Below are positions 11,914 through 23,802 of a stretch of 64,000 bases of DNA, piece by piece. The first letter of the stretch is position 1. Every line of letters starts with the position of its first letter. Location of the stretch: the NCBI GenBank assembly GCA_963971305.1, contig OZ020306.1:41995512-42059511 (forward strand), in the 5' to 3' direction. Position numbers and translations under genes: made by a program. The notes under the pieces are model-generated. The model did not search any database and had not been told where the DNA came from. It saw only the letters and a list, made by a program, of their open reading frames with translations. Source of the stretch: Arcuatula senhousia (taxonomy: Eukaryota; Mollusca; Bivalvia; Mytilida; Mytilidae).

Positions 11914-13133
11914 ATGATTTTTTTTGTTCCTAAGGTAAGATATTATGATAAGAAAAGTTTAAAATATTTATCGTAGAAAATAATCATGAAGTGCATGTCT
12001 TTCCATTAATTTTTTTTTTCAACAAGATTTTGTCAATAATTGACTAATTATCAGCTCCCTTTGAAAGCAGATAAAATGAAAATGCGTTTATACATTTTTC
12101 ACATCTTATACCATACATTTTATGATTAAATCTTTTCTAAGGTCAGTGACATAACGGAATTATGCAAGATTAAAATAATAACTGGATGTAAATCTTGTAA
12201 ATAGTTTCTGTTTATCTCCAGACTTGGGGGGACTTGTTACCAAAAACGAAAGAAAATAGAAAGAAAACAGAGGAAAGCATCATGATTCCTTCAAGATCCA
12301 TAGACGAGTAAGTAGTTAAGAAAGTAGATATTGCATAGTAATTACTGTTAATGCTATTTAAAAAATAAATAACGGAAAATGAAATATAAACATAAAACAA
12401 CAACAAATGATAAACAAAATATAAATTTGGTATTGGGTACAAGAATTACTGGTACATGTGTTTAATGATAATCAATTAAGCGTGTTAAGTGGCATATGCA
12501 TTTTCAATTGTAATTATTGTACATATGTTTTTTAAATATTATTTTATGTTCATCTAATATTACTGAATTTTTTTTCAGAATGGTTAATTTGTGAAGATCT
12601 AAATGATTTGGATATGAAGTTCCCCCTAAAGGCATGCATGCCCAAACTTGTGAAATAGAAGAAATGTTAACAGAAATTACAGTTCATCTGAACATGTACA
12701 GTAAGTATAAAAATCAGTACTTGTGTTTTATTCAATTTGAACAAAATCTTTAACTGCTTTAAAACCACAAATTTAACTGGGTTATAAGACACGATCCATT
12801 TGAAGTATCTTTATACATTTAAAAAAACTTGACACCAATTTGAATAAACAACAGCAACAAAAAAAACCCAACATGCCTAAGATGATCAAAACTCCTAAAA
12901 ATCTCTGAAACTAATGTCACTCCAATGTAACAAACATACTGCTATTAGGTCTTGTGTATGTTTTACTTTTAATAACTAGATCTTTTTATATATGAATCAA
13001 GTAGAATATTTTGCAAAATCTTATTTTGTATTTTATTTCAGGTTTCGGAATTTGTTGTAACAGTGAAGCTCAAAAAAAGAGACACGAAGAAGGGTTTTTG
13101 AAGTTGATGAATGGTACAGAATTAAGTTTGTAA
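11914..13133 (+). pseudogene. decayed four-exon mini-gene carried by the nested element
   Basis: Proposed exons are 11914-11934, 12222-12307, 12579-12700 and 13042-13133 (stop TAA), with GTAAGA, GTAAGT and GTAAGT donors and CAG acceptors after pyrimidine tracts. Phases join: exon 1 to 2 at phase 0, exon 2 to 3 at phase 2, exon 3 to 4 at phase 1. Exon 2 is Lys/Glu-rich (starts TWGDLLPK), exon 3 contains GYEVPPKGMHAQTCEIEE, and exon 4 is FGICCNSEAQKK to the stop, about 107 codons in all. Exon 3 has two in-frame TGA codons, both explicable as CGA to TGA changes. An eight-T run in exon 1 separates this frame from an earlier ATG at 11898 that would otherwise extend it. I do not recognise the family. 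It could be a transposon accessory gene or captured host exons. Confidence 0.5.
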
Positions 13134-13589
13134 AACCATGAGTTGTGGCCAAGGAAGAAATAGTTATACTGTATTGAAGGACAATGTGAAATTAACCAAG
13201 AAATGACATCAGTGTTCATTGAAACTTTTAATGCTTTTTAATTATAAAAAAATGTTACACAAAACATGTACACAAACAACCATTTAATTCTTTTTTATTC
13301 ATTGCAAAGAAGTGGAAATGAATAGATATTTGTCCTTTTTTATGCAAAGTTGGAATTTTTTTTTCTTTTCCTAAAAATTTATAATTTAAAATTATAGTGT
13401 ATACTCAGTTTCTGTCAATCTTTATAAGCTTCCATAAAAAGTAAAATAAACCCCAAAATATCTAAATTCATTAAGTGATCCAGATTTCTATCCCTTTGCT
13501 TTCAATTGGAGAGGTGATTTTAATCCTCATGCCTTTTGAAATGTTGGGTGAGAAATAGTGCAGAAAAAAATTCTAGTTGCATAAATGTT

Positions 13590-13761
13590 CAGGGATTGGG
13601 AAGGCAGGGGGCCATGGGCCATTGGCACATCAAATATGAAAATGGCCCCTTCTCATTTCAAAAATTTATATAGATTATGAAGAAATGGCCCCTTGAAAAT
13701 TTAAATTTCCATTAAAAAAGTGGAGAATGGCCCTCTGCTAAATAATCCTTCCCAATGCCTG
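13590..13761. mobile_element. 172-bp MITE nested in the 2.76-kb element
   Basis: Inverted termini CAGG(G/C)ATTGGGAAGG are flanked by AATGTT on both sides (13584-13589 and 13762-13767), a 6-bp direct repeat. The arms continue with GGGCCAT blocks. CAGG termini resemble hAT-type MITEs, though the duplication is shorter than the usual 8 bp. Confidence 0.65.
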
Positions 13762-14446
13762 AATGTTGTTAGTAAAACTTGATTCTCTCATTTTCTAAAT
13801 GTTTTCGTTTTTCAATGTTTTATTTTTAATATTGAATATATGTTTTTGCTTGAAAATAGAAGTTTGATGCATGAAGCAATATATTTACATAATATTCTTA
13901 GCCAATTGTCTTTTGCAATTCCTCTTGAAATTTGTTTACTGTGAATAATTAAATAAATTGGAAAATTTCAGTATTTTGAATAACTTTTAATACTTATACA
14001 TGCAAAGTCAAAAGCACAAACCAAAAGTGCAAAAACAATAAAAATATATGGAATAACATTCAAAAGCACCAGTGAAAAAAGGAGCACAAATTCACATAGT
14101 CATAACGACTTATTGAAATAGTAGAAAAGTACCAAGCAAAATAGTCAAGAAGACAAATCAGAATAGTCAAATTCGCTAGCCAAAAAGTCAAGCAGACTAG
14201 TTAGAATAGTCAGATCTACCCATCCAAATAGTCAAATGGACAATAAAAATAGTCAAAAACACTAATGACAATAGTCAAACAGACTTTACTCTTAGTCAAG
14301 TTGACTTTGTCTGTAAGTCAAGTGTACTATGCAAACTAGTAAACTTGACTATGTGATTAGTCAATTTGACTTTCAGGTTAGTTGTTGAATGGACAGTCAC
14401 TATGACTATTTTAATTAGTCACGGTGACTATTTTTTTCTCTCAGTG

Positions 14447-15304
14447 TTATATGTTTATGTGTTGTCCTTTGTGCTTTCTTTTACGTGTGTCTGCAAGCGT
14501 TCATGTGTTAAATGCATCTATATTTTGTTTTTGTTTTTATGTGTTTATAAATGCTTTATAGTTTATTCTGTATGTATTTCTGTGTATGTCTTTATCTGTA
14601 GATTTGTTTTATATACAACATGTTTATATGCCGGTTTTTAAAAGCTCGATAGAGCTTATGTGTACTGACTTAAAATAAAGTTTACTTGACTTGACATTCA
14701 CGGGCTTCCGTGCGATAGCTGTAGTAGTAGAAAACCCGACTTTTTTTTTACTTTTATCGATTGGTCTAACTTGTATGATCTAGGCATTTCCTAGATGCCG
14801 ATGCGAGCACAGCATAAATATACTGCTATAATAAACTTCCACACAATTAAAATGTTTTATCAGTTGGTTAGGAAGACTTATCACGTGAACGTGCTTAGAC
14901 CTATTCGCTCTCGCGGTCAATCTGTGTTCGATAATACAATGGAAACTTCCTATTGAAGTAATCAGAAAAAAAACTAACTAAAAGGGGCAAAATAATGTAA
15001 AAAAAATTGTTAAAAATCTGTCTGCACATTGACTCATGGTTATAATGCATTTATTTTTTGCGTCCGAGATGTTTCCAAAACAAATCATTCATCATTCATC
15101 CAGTATTCAGGGTTTTACACCCATTTCATATCTATTCGGACTTATTTGTACAATTTTGCAATCGCATATTTATGAAAAAGAGAAGAGTTTTCGGGTTTTC
15201 TGAGAGTTTTTGTGTAGTGCTTTTCACATCCCTGCGATTGCAAAATTTTATAAATTTCCTGAATATGGCCACAAAATGAAGTTTAATTAGATATTAGATA
15301 TAAA
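14447..15304. other. interior of the 12.5-kb element; a small inverted repeat
   Basis: No gene recognised. ATTTTGCAATCGCA (about 15152-15165) recurs inverted near 15232-15248. Similar sequence borders the spacer of the foldback element at 30886-31463. Confidence 0.4.
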
Positions 15305-15721
15305 GTGATTGAAGCGATTCATAAACTTGAAAGACCGGTCGTGCATTCCGGACTTCTAATTAAATTGCAGAAGACGACAGATATCAAAGATGCGTGTATA
15401 ATTGCCCCAACAAGCAGATCAGAAAGAGAAATGTACTTAGCAAATTTGTTTCCCTTTCTACATAGTATATTACCGGCTATGGTCAACGCTGGAAATCTGG
15501 GTACAGTAAAATCAAATGTGTATAGTTTTAACAAAGAAAATGGTAATCATGGAAGAAAACCGTTGGCTGTCGTTTTTGGGACTGTCTTTATATTTCCAGT
15601 GTTAAACATAGTTATGATAGTCGTTAATTTACTTTGTAGAAAAAAAATATGCCAATATCAAAGTTGGTTTGTTTTACTCGAAAACTTGTGTATTTATAGC
15701 TGGAAAGCAGTGTTAATTTAG
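15305..15721 (+). CDS. unrecognised 138-codon open frame in the 12.5-kb element
   Basis: This is the longest open frame in the interior of the large element. It begins at a GTG codon, so it is more likely part of an exon than a complete gene. The first 75 residues are soluble-looking and mixed (with RPVVHSGLLIKLQKT and APTSRSEREMYLANLFPF). The last 50 turn hydrophobic and Ile/Leu/Cys-rich, which suggests the frame runs out of an exon near 15540. A remnant of a transposon protein is the best guess from position alone. I cannot name a domain. Confidence 0.2.
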   Translation: MIEAIHKLERPVVHSGLLIKLQKTTDIKDACIIAPTSRSEREMYLANLFPFLHSILPAMVNAGNLGTVKSNVYSFNKENGNHGRKPLAVVFGTVFIFPVLNIVMIVVNLLCRKKICQYQSWFVLLENLCIYSWKAVLI

Positions 15722-18700
15722 AAATGATTTTTTGGGTGTAACAAACACCCCTTTTGAATTAAAATAAGTAGATGTGAAAATGTTAAATCTACGACTATTT
15801 CAGTAAATTAATAGCACTGGCATACATTATCAAAACTAAGACTTTATTTTAGACCGACAGACTTCTGAATAAGGACAAGGAAGGGTATATTTTTGATAAA
15901 AAAAATTCAGATAAATGTATTCATTGATGTTTCATACCTTTGAGCAAAAATGATCATGTAAAAGTTTAATTGAGATGTGAAATAAGTGTTTGGGAAACAA
16001 CCTACATATATAAACTGAAATAAAAAAAAAATGCAATGAAAAAACAGTCAGTAACTATATTATCCACAAACACCATCCTACATGTCTTTTTAATCCAAGG
16101 CGCCATCCTGTCCTTTTACTGACTTTTGACATCTTGCTTTTTTATTTCAATTATACCATAGCCACCCCTCCCCATAAAATATACCATAGTCCCCCCTACC
16201 CATCAAAATCAAATGGTTACTCCCTTAGACGTCTAAGTAGAAAAGTAAAACACGCTAAGCCTTATATACTCGAAGTTTAAATATTATCCAGACGTCTACC
16301 TTAGCATCCTTTGAATCCATTAGTTCGATTAATTACTAATCATCAATAAGCTTTGTTTTTTTTTTGGTTTTCTTTTGGGGGGGGGGGGGAGGTTGTTTTT
16401 TTTGTTCGGGGCGGCATTTACAGCACGAGTTTCTTGACTTATCATCGTTATCTTATATAAAATTATTGTCATTAATGCTGATTTTATTTATTTGGTGCGC
16501 GGTTTTTAGACGCACCCTTTCTCGAACCATATAATTTAAGAATCAACCTGAACGGGGCTTGCTTTTTCTGATATCAAATTTAGAATCTTATGTTTATGAA
16601 AACATATAAACAGCAGAAGTTAAAGGAAAAAAATATTGCATCATGTTGCCTTTTTAGATGGCCTGTTTAATTAAGTTAAAAGTTCAGCCCTTCAATGCCG
16701 TTTAGACTTCTGTTTCACAAAAAGTATCACTTTAAAACTGCAGCTGGTGCACTACTTGTCAAGCTTAATTTATTGCAAAAAAGAAAACTAAATAGAATAT
16801 GCTTTAGATGGCGATATTGTCAAAAAGACATTGTCAGCTACATATATTACCAACATTTTGCATCCGTCTTTAATTTTCATGCAAACATCTCTTTTTAAAT
16901 GACTGCACAAATTTAAGCCAAAATGATGACTGATTGTTTCTTAGGATATCTGTACACGGAACTGTTGTATTTTTTTTACTTCGCCTTTACGAAAAGTAGA
17001 GCATCGGGTACAATCAATACAATGTATACGTGTTACTTAAAACATAAAAAAGTATTCTAGATTGTGGAGCTTCAATCCAATTCTTTATTTCTTTAAACTT
17101 TACATCTTGATATCCATTATACAGCAGTAATTTACAAAACAATTGAATTGTCAGGCCTCAAGCGCTAAAAATGTCCCTATAGAGTCAATTGTAGTTGTCA
17201 TTCGGAAGAGACAAAAAAAAGGTCGTCCCGTGTATGAAAAGAGCAATACCACATGCACGTAAAAGATCTGTTTGTAGAGTTCGACAAGAGAAGACTCAAT
17301 GACGTAATGGTCTCATTCGCAGCTACAAATTTGAGATGGATTCACATAAGCATTATTTTGTTTTCCAGTCCAGGATAAATAAATGTGTCTAAATGTCACT
17401 TTAAAGACAAAAATGGCTTCCATTTTCCGTTTTTCCCTAACAGAATACAAAATTATTGCAAAAGGGGAACAGTTGCTGTCTTCATTAGATCGAAGTTTCA
17501 AATGACACCTACTTAAAGCGGCAAAAATTTGTGTATTATGGCCTTACAGAATGAAAAAAATCGCAGATCGATAGGTTGGTTTTTGCTTAAATGTTCAAAG
17601 CAAGAAGCATAACAATGTCACGGTATAGAGTTAAAATTGTTAGATGACCAATTATAGGAGGATTTCCCTTACATTGGCCTATATCTCTGAGACTGTGCAT
17701 AAGTTTCTTGATTACGTGATTACTGGGGCATTTGTATGGAAAATTCTTTAATTACATGTACATGAGGCATTTTTGAGTGATAATCAAATTCAAACCCCTC
17801 TCTTTTTCGATTACTTGATTACCACTTTTTGTATATTCTTTAAATAACGTGATTTTGATAGCAAATAACTTAATTATTACTTTATTCCCGGATATTCCCC
17901 ATGATGACCCCATTTTTGTTAGCCTTATAGATATAAAACAGGAAACAATTGTGATACTAGTAATCTTTTGCGTGCTTAAATCATAGTGTCAGCAATTTGA
18001 GCTTAACGAAATCCCCAAAGCAATCAACTGTAGCCAAAATCATTAAACATTAACTCGTAAGAAAAATAACATAAACAAAAACACACACAACAACTTAATC
18101 GCAATCCGCAACATAAAAGTCGAAACGATAGTGAACTCAGAGGATCCGGAAGAGAAAGCAGTTCCTACTTGTTATACTAGTATAGCACACCCATCACTTG
18201 ACAACAATTTATTAAGTAATTGTCAAATTCGGTAAAGGATCCTATGTCAAACCAATATCTGTGCCCATCTAAGAGATGTCTGCCAGCACGCGCATTTCAA
18301 TATAATTAAAGTGATCCAAGTTTAAACATGTACAATGTCATTGGAGAATGTGAAATGTAATGAAAATACTAGGGGCGGAGCACCGTTCTAATTCAAAAAG
18401 TTACCTACTTTTATTCTTGTTCCCTGCTTGTTACTAATGGGCCTTAAATTTTATTTTCAGTAGGCTTCTACAAGCCGGAACTTCTAGTTCATCAGTTGAA
18501 ACCTTAATACCGATAATTTTTACTTTTTTTATACGATTCATGTTTTAATTCTTTTATTAGAAAAGCGCCATCATTTCTTCCGGCCCTCATGATAACTTTA
18601 TTCTCATCAACCAATATCATAGAGGTGCAGAGAAACGCTATATACAATCTTTGAAACTCCTTCTCTAATATTATCGCAAGATGGATATTAATTAGGATGA

Positions 18701-19850
18701 TTAGAGTTTATTGTTATTTTCTTTTGATCATGTTGCGTTAACAAACGTATACTCTGTGGCAAAATTAACACAAATGCGATAATTAATCAACAATTACGGA
18801 AACCAGCACCCATCACACCCATCTTCAATCTCAATTATAAAAAAAATAAAAGTTATGATTTCGGCTTTTTTATATCATTTTCGAATTTTCTTTATAAATA
18901 TATTTTTTATATGAATTTGACATGTATAAATGAGTAGAGTTTACAGTTATATATTTGAAAAACAAAAAAAGTCAGGCACCCGTTAAGTTGTTATAAAATG
19001 GTAAAAAGACGCTCCAAAGGATTGACCATTTTATTTTGGATTTTTTATCTGCACAGAAAGCAAAAAAAAAATATTTATTTTATGACAGATTTTTATTATC
19101 TTTAGCAGTAAATTGATTTTGTATAGCAGACATCTTTCTTAAGAATATGTTTTATCTTCTGCTGTCGAATAATGTTTTTCATCAAAATATTTTTAAAAAT
19201 ATTTTAAGGAAAAAAACAAGCTCCTCCACTTCACGTTAAATGGTGGGTCCCTAACTTGTTGTAAAGAACGGACAATTGATTGTACTTAGAAATGAAAAGA
19301 CCTTTAAAGTGTTTGAAGTTAGTCAAGAAAAAAAATATATCACCTCGTACATTAACTTTCCCTGGAAAGTATTTGAATATAGATCTGTCAAAACAATAAT
19401 GATCAATAAGTTATAATTCATGATATGACAACAACATACCAGTAACATTTGAGTTAAAAATGAGTAAATAAAAATCCTATTTACATGCAAACGCACAATA
19501 ATTGGTCATGAAAGTGTTTGACAATAACAGAAATAGATATCAACACGATGTTTGAAAAAGTTTATCTCTATACAATATTATATGCAGAGATTTGAAATTT
19601 GATGTCCATAAACTGTAGATACCCCAAATATAAATTAATTACAAAAAATCGAATTGCAATAATATGATATGGCCATGGACGGATCTATAATATGACAGAC
19701 TATTTATCATATTCGCACAATAAATAGAGGGTATGAAATGTGGAAATGTACGCGACACGACCCAGACATATCACCGGCACTTTAACAATCTTCAATAGAA
19801 AACAACCAGCAACATTTTAAACTGCAACTTAGATTTTCGGTGTTATGATA
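15722..19850. other. interior of the 12.5-kb element, mostly featureless
   Basis: No gene recognised. There is a 13-base G run with one A near 16377-16391, T-rich on both sides, and a diverged fragment of repeat family C at about 18110-18310 (gtgaactcagaggatccgga, agcagttcctacttg and similar blocks). The rest is AT-rich unique-looking DNA. Confidence 0.45.
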
Positions 19851-20820
19851 TCATCTTTTAGTATTTTCAATACCATAATACATTTGAAGATAAGCAATAT
19901 CTATACAAATGTTTGAGGATATTTTAAATGTATTTGAACACATTTAACATGTTTATGAATGAATTTGTAACCTCTGTACCTCAAATGTGCCCATACTACA
20001 ATAAAATACCATAAAAATAAAACAAATTTGCATTGTGACGCAAGGACAGGAAAGTTTTTGAAATAAAAGGCATGTATTTACCTATTGACAAGACCTATAC
20101 AAATCTTTGCAAATATTATGCATACATTTGATAACATTTGACAGAGTCGGAAATGATTTAAAAATTATGATCTATAAAACCTTTGCACATTATTGTTAAA
20201 CAGATTCTCAAATTCCCAACTTTGATAAGCTTTTCATGCACAAGAAATATATTGGGATATAAAAAGATATTTGAACACTTTTAAGAGCTTTTGAACGTAT
20301 TTGAAACAGTGGTCTTTCAAATCTACCCATACCCCAATAAATGTAATATACAAAGAAATAGATTTGCTTTTTAACGCGTGGATTAGAAATTTATCGGAAA
20401 TCAGAGGCAGTTATTTGCATAACGACAACGCCTATACAAATATATGCAAATATTATGAATAAATTTGATGATATTTGACTATGTCGGAAATGATTTTTAA
20501 ATCGCGGTCTCTAAAACATTTGCATACCATCGCAAAGCAGATGGTCAAATTCAATACTTTAAATTGCTTTTCTTACATAAGAAATTTAAGGAAATATATG
20601 TCATACATTTACATGGATTTCAAACACGGTTGAAGTTATTGAAATTTAACGGCAATATTCGCCTTGTCTTTGAGCACCTTAGAAATTAAATCAAATCGTC
20701 AGCTCATTTGTTATTAATTTCATCGATGTGCTAATGAATTGTGGAGCAAACACCTTAGATTTGTCAAATCTTTGCATACCTAGTCATATTTTATCAAATC
20801 GACGATTTCATCCAGTGATA

Positions 20821-21180
20821 CTAAAAGAAAAGTATAAAAATATCAATAACTGTTAAATCAAAGGGTTTTAAACACATGTAGTTATAGTTTTGAATTTTAT
20901 TCCCTAATTTGTTTATTGCATGTACATTATTACAATGTTCCATTTTTGCAATTTTAATGAAAAAAATATATATCTAATATTTTATTGAACTTGAAATTTG
21001 AAGATAGTATTTACAGTTACAAAGGCCATACAGGATAGATACTAATAGTTAAATAAAGGTTTATAATCGAGTTATCGACATTCATGAACATTGGTTCATC
21101 AATAATTTCTCCCCAAAACGTGTTACGGTTATGATACGTAGCAACCGTGCCTGATTCGTATCAAGTCGAGAAATCTCTAG
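20821..21180. other. DNA between two mobile elements
   Basis: No gene. The last 60 bases resemble, inverted, the sequence at 6653-6720, which is next to another copy of the neighbouring element's internal segment. Confidence 0.45.
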
Positions 21181-21447
21181 TAAAACCGACCAGAATGACG
21201 GAAGCAAGTGATGTTATCGCTCAGAATAGTTTTGAAATAAGACAAACTAGTGTTGGCTGTAAATATGTCATGGCATTAAAATTATAATTAAAATATTCAA
21301 CATCATTCAATACAACAAACTTGTCAATCAATAACTTTGATGACGCTTGGTGAAAAGTTACTGAAGGGCGATCCAACAGTAATGAAAGTTTCAAGATCCG
21401 TAGCTGCTGGGCGATCCATAGCAGCGGTGTTTAGGTAAATTTCGCCA
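21181..21447 (-). repeat. split direct repeat B2
   Basis: 267 bp, colinear with 22476-22742 (offset 1295) with only a couple of differences, one being aaaa/tttt near a palindromic attataatta stretch. It contains one GGGCGATCC-core hairpin motif at 21360 and another at about 21404. Confidence 0.85.
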
Positions 21448-21668
21448 TCAAATTGTCTCTTAAGAAGATTCATCGACAATATCCTGAAGATTGTTGTATC
21501 TGAGTTGTGCTACATCTAACGGAAAACGTTTCCATACATCCAACAGAAAGTCATCTTATGCCATGACGGAAAATTATCTTTGTTCTGCTTACATAATCCT
21601 GGAAATAAAAACTAAGAGCAGCAGAAAATATTCTTAAAAGGTGGATGGGTGGGAGGGTTTGAAAACAA

Positions 21669-21859
21669 AAAACCAACTGTTCCGTTCGAGAGTCAAGTTC
21701 ACAATGAATTTTAACCACGAGGCTTGTGAGCACGGACTAATTTTTTCGCGGGCTTTACCTCGTACTAATTTGCATATGAAAAGATCTGAACAGATAATAA
21801 ATAAAATTGTAATACCAATAACGGAATTTAATTTTATATGGAAATTAAATTCTATTATT
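21669..21859 (-). repeat. split direct repeat A2
   Basis: 191 bp, matching 24730-24920 with one visible difference (gaacag/gaacaa). Ends at the shared tattatt. Confidence 0.85.
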
Positions 21860-22015
21860 GTATATATCGATGCAAGAAAATTGGAACTTGAATGTTTGTA
21901 TATGGTTGTCGCTGCAATACCAAGTAAACTATTATGTAGTTGATGAGAAATTGCTACACGCAAATGATCGATACCACATTTTGTACTTTGCCTTGAAATC
22001 GGCATTTGCTAAATG

Positions 22016-22461
22016 CCCGGGGGGGTCACTTCCATTATAAGATGAGATAGGGATGAGCCGCTGGAATAGGTACCTTTTTCAGGCTTCGTAATATATGAAA
22101 AGGGCGTGAAATTGAGATGAAAATATCTGATAAGGATACAAATTTTGATAGGATTATATGATAAGGTCACAATATTGAACCAAATCGGATGCCAATTAGC
22201 TTTTGACGTCTTCAAGTTATAAGATTACAAACCACATGTAATTTATTACTTAATCTCAGTGTGTGTTCTGTTTGGATCCGCAAATCCTTTTATTTATAGG
22301 GTATATCATATTGTACAAATATATATGATGAGGTATGATTTTCTGCAAAAATTATGTGATAAGTATACTTTTTCAATAATCCTTATATATGATAAGGGTA
22401 GGGGTCATTGGGTGCCAGCGGCTCACCCCTACCACAAAATATATGGAGTGACCCCCCCGGG
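22016..22461. mobile_element. 446-bp hAT-like MITE
   Basis: Perfect 15-bp inverted termini CCCGGGGGGGTCACT are flanked by GCTAAATG on both sides (22008-22015 and 22462-22469), an 8-bp target duplication as in hAT elements. The uninterrupted site exists at 6641-6653. No coding capacity. Confidence 0.85.
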
Positions 22462-22475
22462 GCTAAATGACGTAA

Positions 22476-22742
22476 TAAAACCGACCAGAATGACGGAAGC
22501 AAGTGATGTTATCGCTCAGAATAGTTTTGAAATAAGACAAACTAGTGTTGGCTGTAAATATGTCATGGCATTTTAATTATAATTAAAATATTCAACATCA
22601 TTCAATACAACAAACTTGTCAATCAATAACTTTGATGACGCTTGGTGAAAAGTTACTGAAGGGCGATCCAACAGTAATGAAAGTTTCAAGATCCGTAGCT
22701 GCTGGGCGATCCATAGCAGCGGTGTTTAGGTAAATTTCGCCA
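22476..22742 (-). repeat. split direct repeat B1
   Basis: The internal copy of the B repeat; see B2. It carries the first hairpin motif of the array (22655) and a GGGCGATCCATAGCAGC hairpin near 22700. Confidence 0.85.
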
Positions 22743-23111
22743 AAATTTCCAATCCAAAGATTGGAAATCCGCCAACAAAAGATTTAACTAAACGCACCAT
22801 GACATTTTACAGCCTATTTCGTAATGTATTCAAAGAATTAATACAAATAAACCAATTCAACAGCATTGGTATCAAACAACAAAAAACAACATTGGTCTTT
22901 TACAACTGACCATATAAATTACTGGAGGGCGATCCAACAGTTAAAAATATTCTTTTAAATTTCTAAATGTACTGAAGGGCGATCCAACAGTCGAGAAAAA
23001 AAAAATTATATAAAATTTTGAACAAATTTTTGTTTAACAAAATGTTCTGAAGGGCGATCCAAAAGTGACAGAATTTTGAAAACAAAATGCACTGAAAGGC
23101 AATCTAATAGC
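22655..23111 (-). repeat. array of short hairpin motifs with GGGCGATCC core
   Basis: Five spaced 21-base motifs start at 22655, 22921, 22971, 23046 and 23091. The pattern is ACTG, then AAGGGCGATCCAA, then CAGT, so the ends can pair. The last two copies are degraded. A related form, GCTGCTGGGCGATCCATAGC plus a closing AGC, lies at about 22699. The array sits on the 3' side of the SGNH gene. It could be a recombinase-binding or RNA-structure element. Confidence 0.6.
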
Positions 23112-23311
23112 AAACAAATTTAAATTAAAAGATATGATTTTATTGATATTTCAGAAGACTTTCAGAAGACAATATAAAATTGAAAATTAACATACGGGGT
23201 ATTCCAAACAGTTTGGAGATTTGGTAAATGTTTCCATTGCACCTTGAATTTGGTTAAGGAAAATGTCGTTACCAATGAAAGACAAATGGACTCCATCGTT
23301 TTGATAAAGAC

Positions 23312-23785
23312 CTATATGTTTATCATCAAAATCTGGGTGTTTAATAATGTACCCCCGATCTTTAACAAATATGACCTCATGCCCCTATTCACTCTTTTGC
23401 GGGTGGTTTCCATTTTTTCAACATTGTTTGAAAAACGCCAATCATGTCTAGGTAAAATGTAAGAATAAACAACGGAAGTTTTTGGCAACATTCTAGAAAT
23501 AATTGCTAACGAAAATCTCATATGATATAACAAGGCACCATTTGGCGCTTCACCAATATCATTACCGCCGCAGTGAATAAGCAAGACAGAAGGGATTCTA
23601 CGTCTGTATCTGACAAGCATGTTGATTGTGGGAACTACTGCAGCCCATTTCATTCCCGAAGACCCAGCCCAAACAAAACGACATCCTACTCTATCAAAAC
23701 CAAGATGGGAACCGGTTGGTCTAATTGCTGCATGGTCACCAGCTTTTACAACAATAGATGAGCCTACAACCCAAATTTCTTTCAT
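23312..23785 (-). CDS. SGNH-hydrolase-like protein of the YR element
   Basis: A 157-codon frame beginning MKEIWVVGSSIVVKAG. The GSS near residues 8-10 sits where SGNH/GDSL hydrolases carry the nucleophile serine (block I), and HCGGNDIG near residues 71-78 is a good block III (GGND) motif. The C-terminal catalytic DxxH block is not evident before the stop, so the frame may be truncated or diverged. It starts 17 bases after the stop of the YR gene on the same strand, so the two are probably co-transcribed. A TTGTTTCAG stretch just before the ATG could be a splice acceptor. SGNH domains occur in some Ngaro retroelements, where the role is unknown. Domain call fairly sure, activity uncertain. Confidence 0.65.
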   Translation of the reverse strand: MKEIWVVGSSIVVKAGDHAAIRPTGSHLGFDRVGCRFVWAGSSGMKWAAVVPTINMLVRYRRRIPSVLLIHCGGNDIGEAPNGALLYHMRFSLAIISRMLPKTSVVYSYILPRHDWRFSNNVEKMETTRKRVNRGMRSYLLKIGGTLLNTQILMINI

Positions 23786-23802
23786 AATTCCTGAAACAAG
23801 AT

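Larger units (their letters stand above)
11687..14446 (+). mobile_element. 2.76-kb CACTG element nested in the 12.5-kb element
   Basis: The left end CACTGAGAGAAATAAATAGT pairs with the right end read in reverse complement with one mismatch in about 22 bp. Both flanks show TT (possible 2-bp target duplication). Subterminal regions are full of short ATAGTCAAA / GACTATT motifs in both orientations (11700-11790 and about 14095-14430). The CACTG start is shared with the surrounding large element, suggesting a related superfamily. It encloses a spliced mini-gene (11914-13133) and a 172-bp MITE (13590-13761). Confidence 0.75.
8337..20817. mobile_element. 12.5-kb DNA transposon with CACTG termini and ATA target duplication
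   Basis: The left end CACTGGATGAAAT (8337-8349) is matched exactly by the reverse complement of the right end (20805-20817). Flanks are ATA on both sides (8334-8336 and 20818-20820), a 3-bp duplication. Inside the ends, both sides carry a tAGGTATGCAAA block in inverted orientation and many short atttgcaaa/tttgcatac-type subterminal motifs (about 8340-9150 and 19850-20800). A TTAGAGACCGCGATTTAAAA block near 8505 recurs inverted near 20497. CACT termini plus a 3-bp duplication fit the CACTA/EnSpm (CMC) superfamily. I recognise no transposase, so it is probably a non-autonomous or decayed giant copy. Confidence 0.7.

Noticed and set aside
14366..14641. 91-codon open frame rich in V/C/Y/F
   Set aside because: Begins in the subterminal repeats of the 2.76-kb element and runs across its end into T/G-rich DNA; chance frame.
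16371..16400. G-run as a G-quadruplex
   Set aside because: A single homopolymer run in T-rich DNA; no four-tract arrangement with loops.
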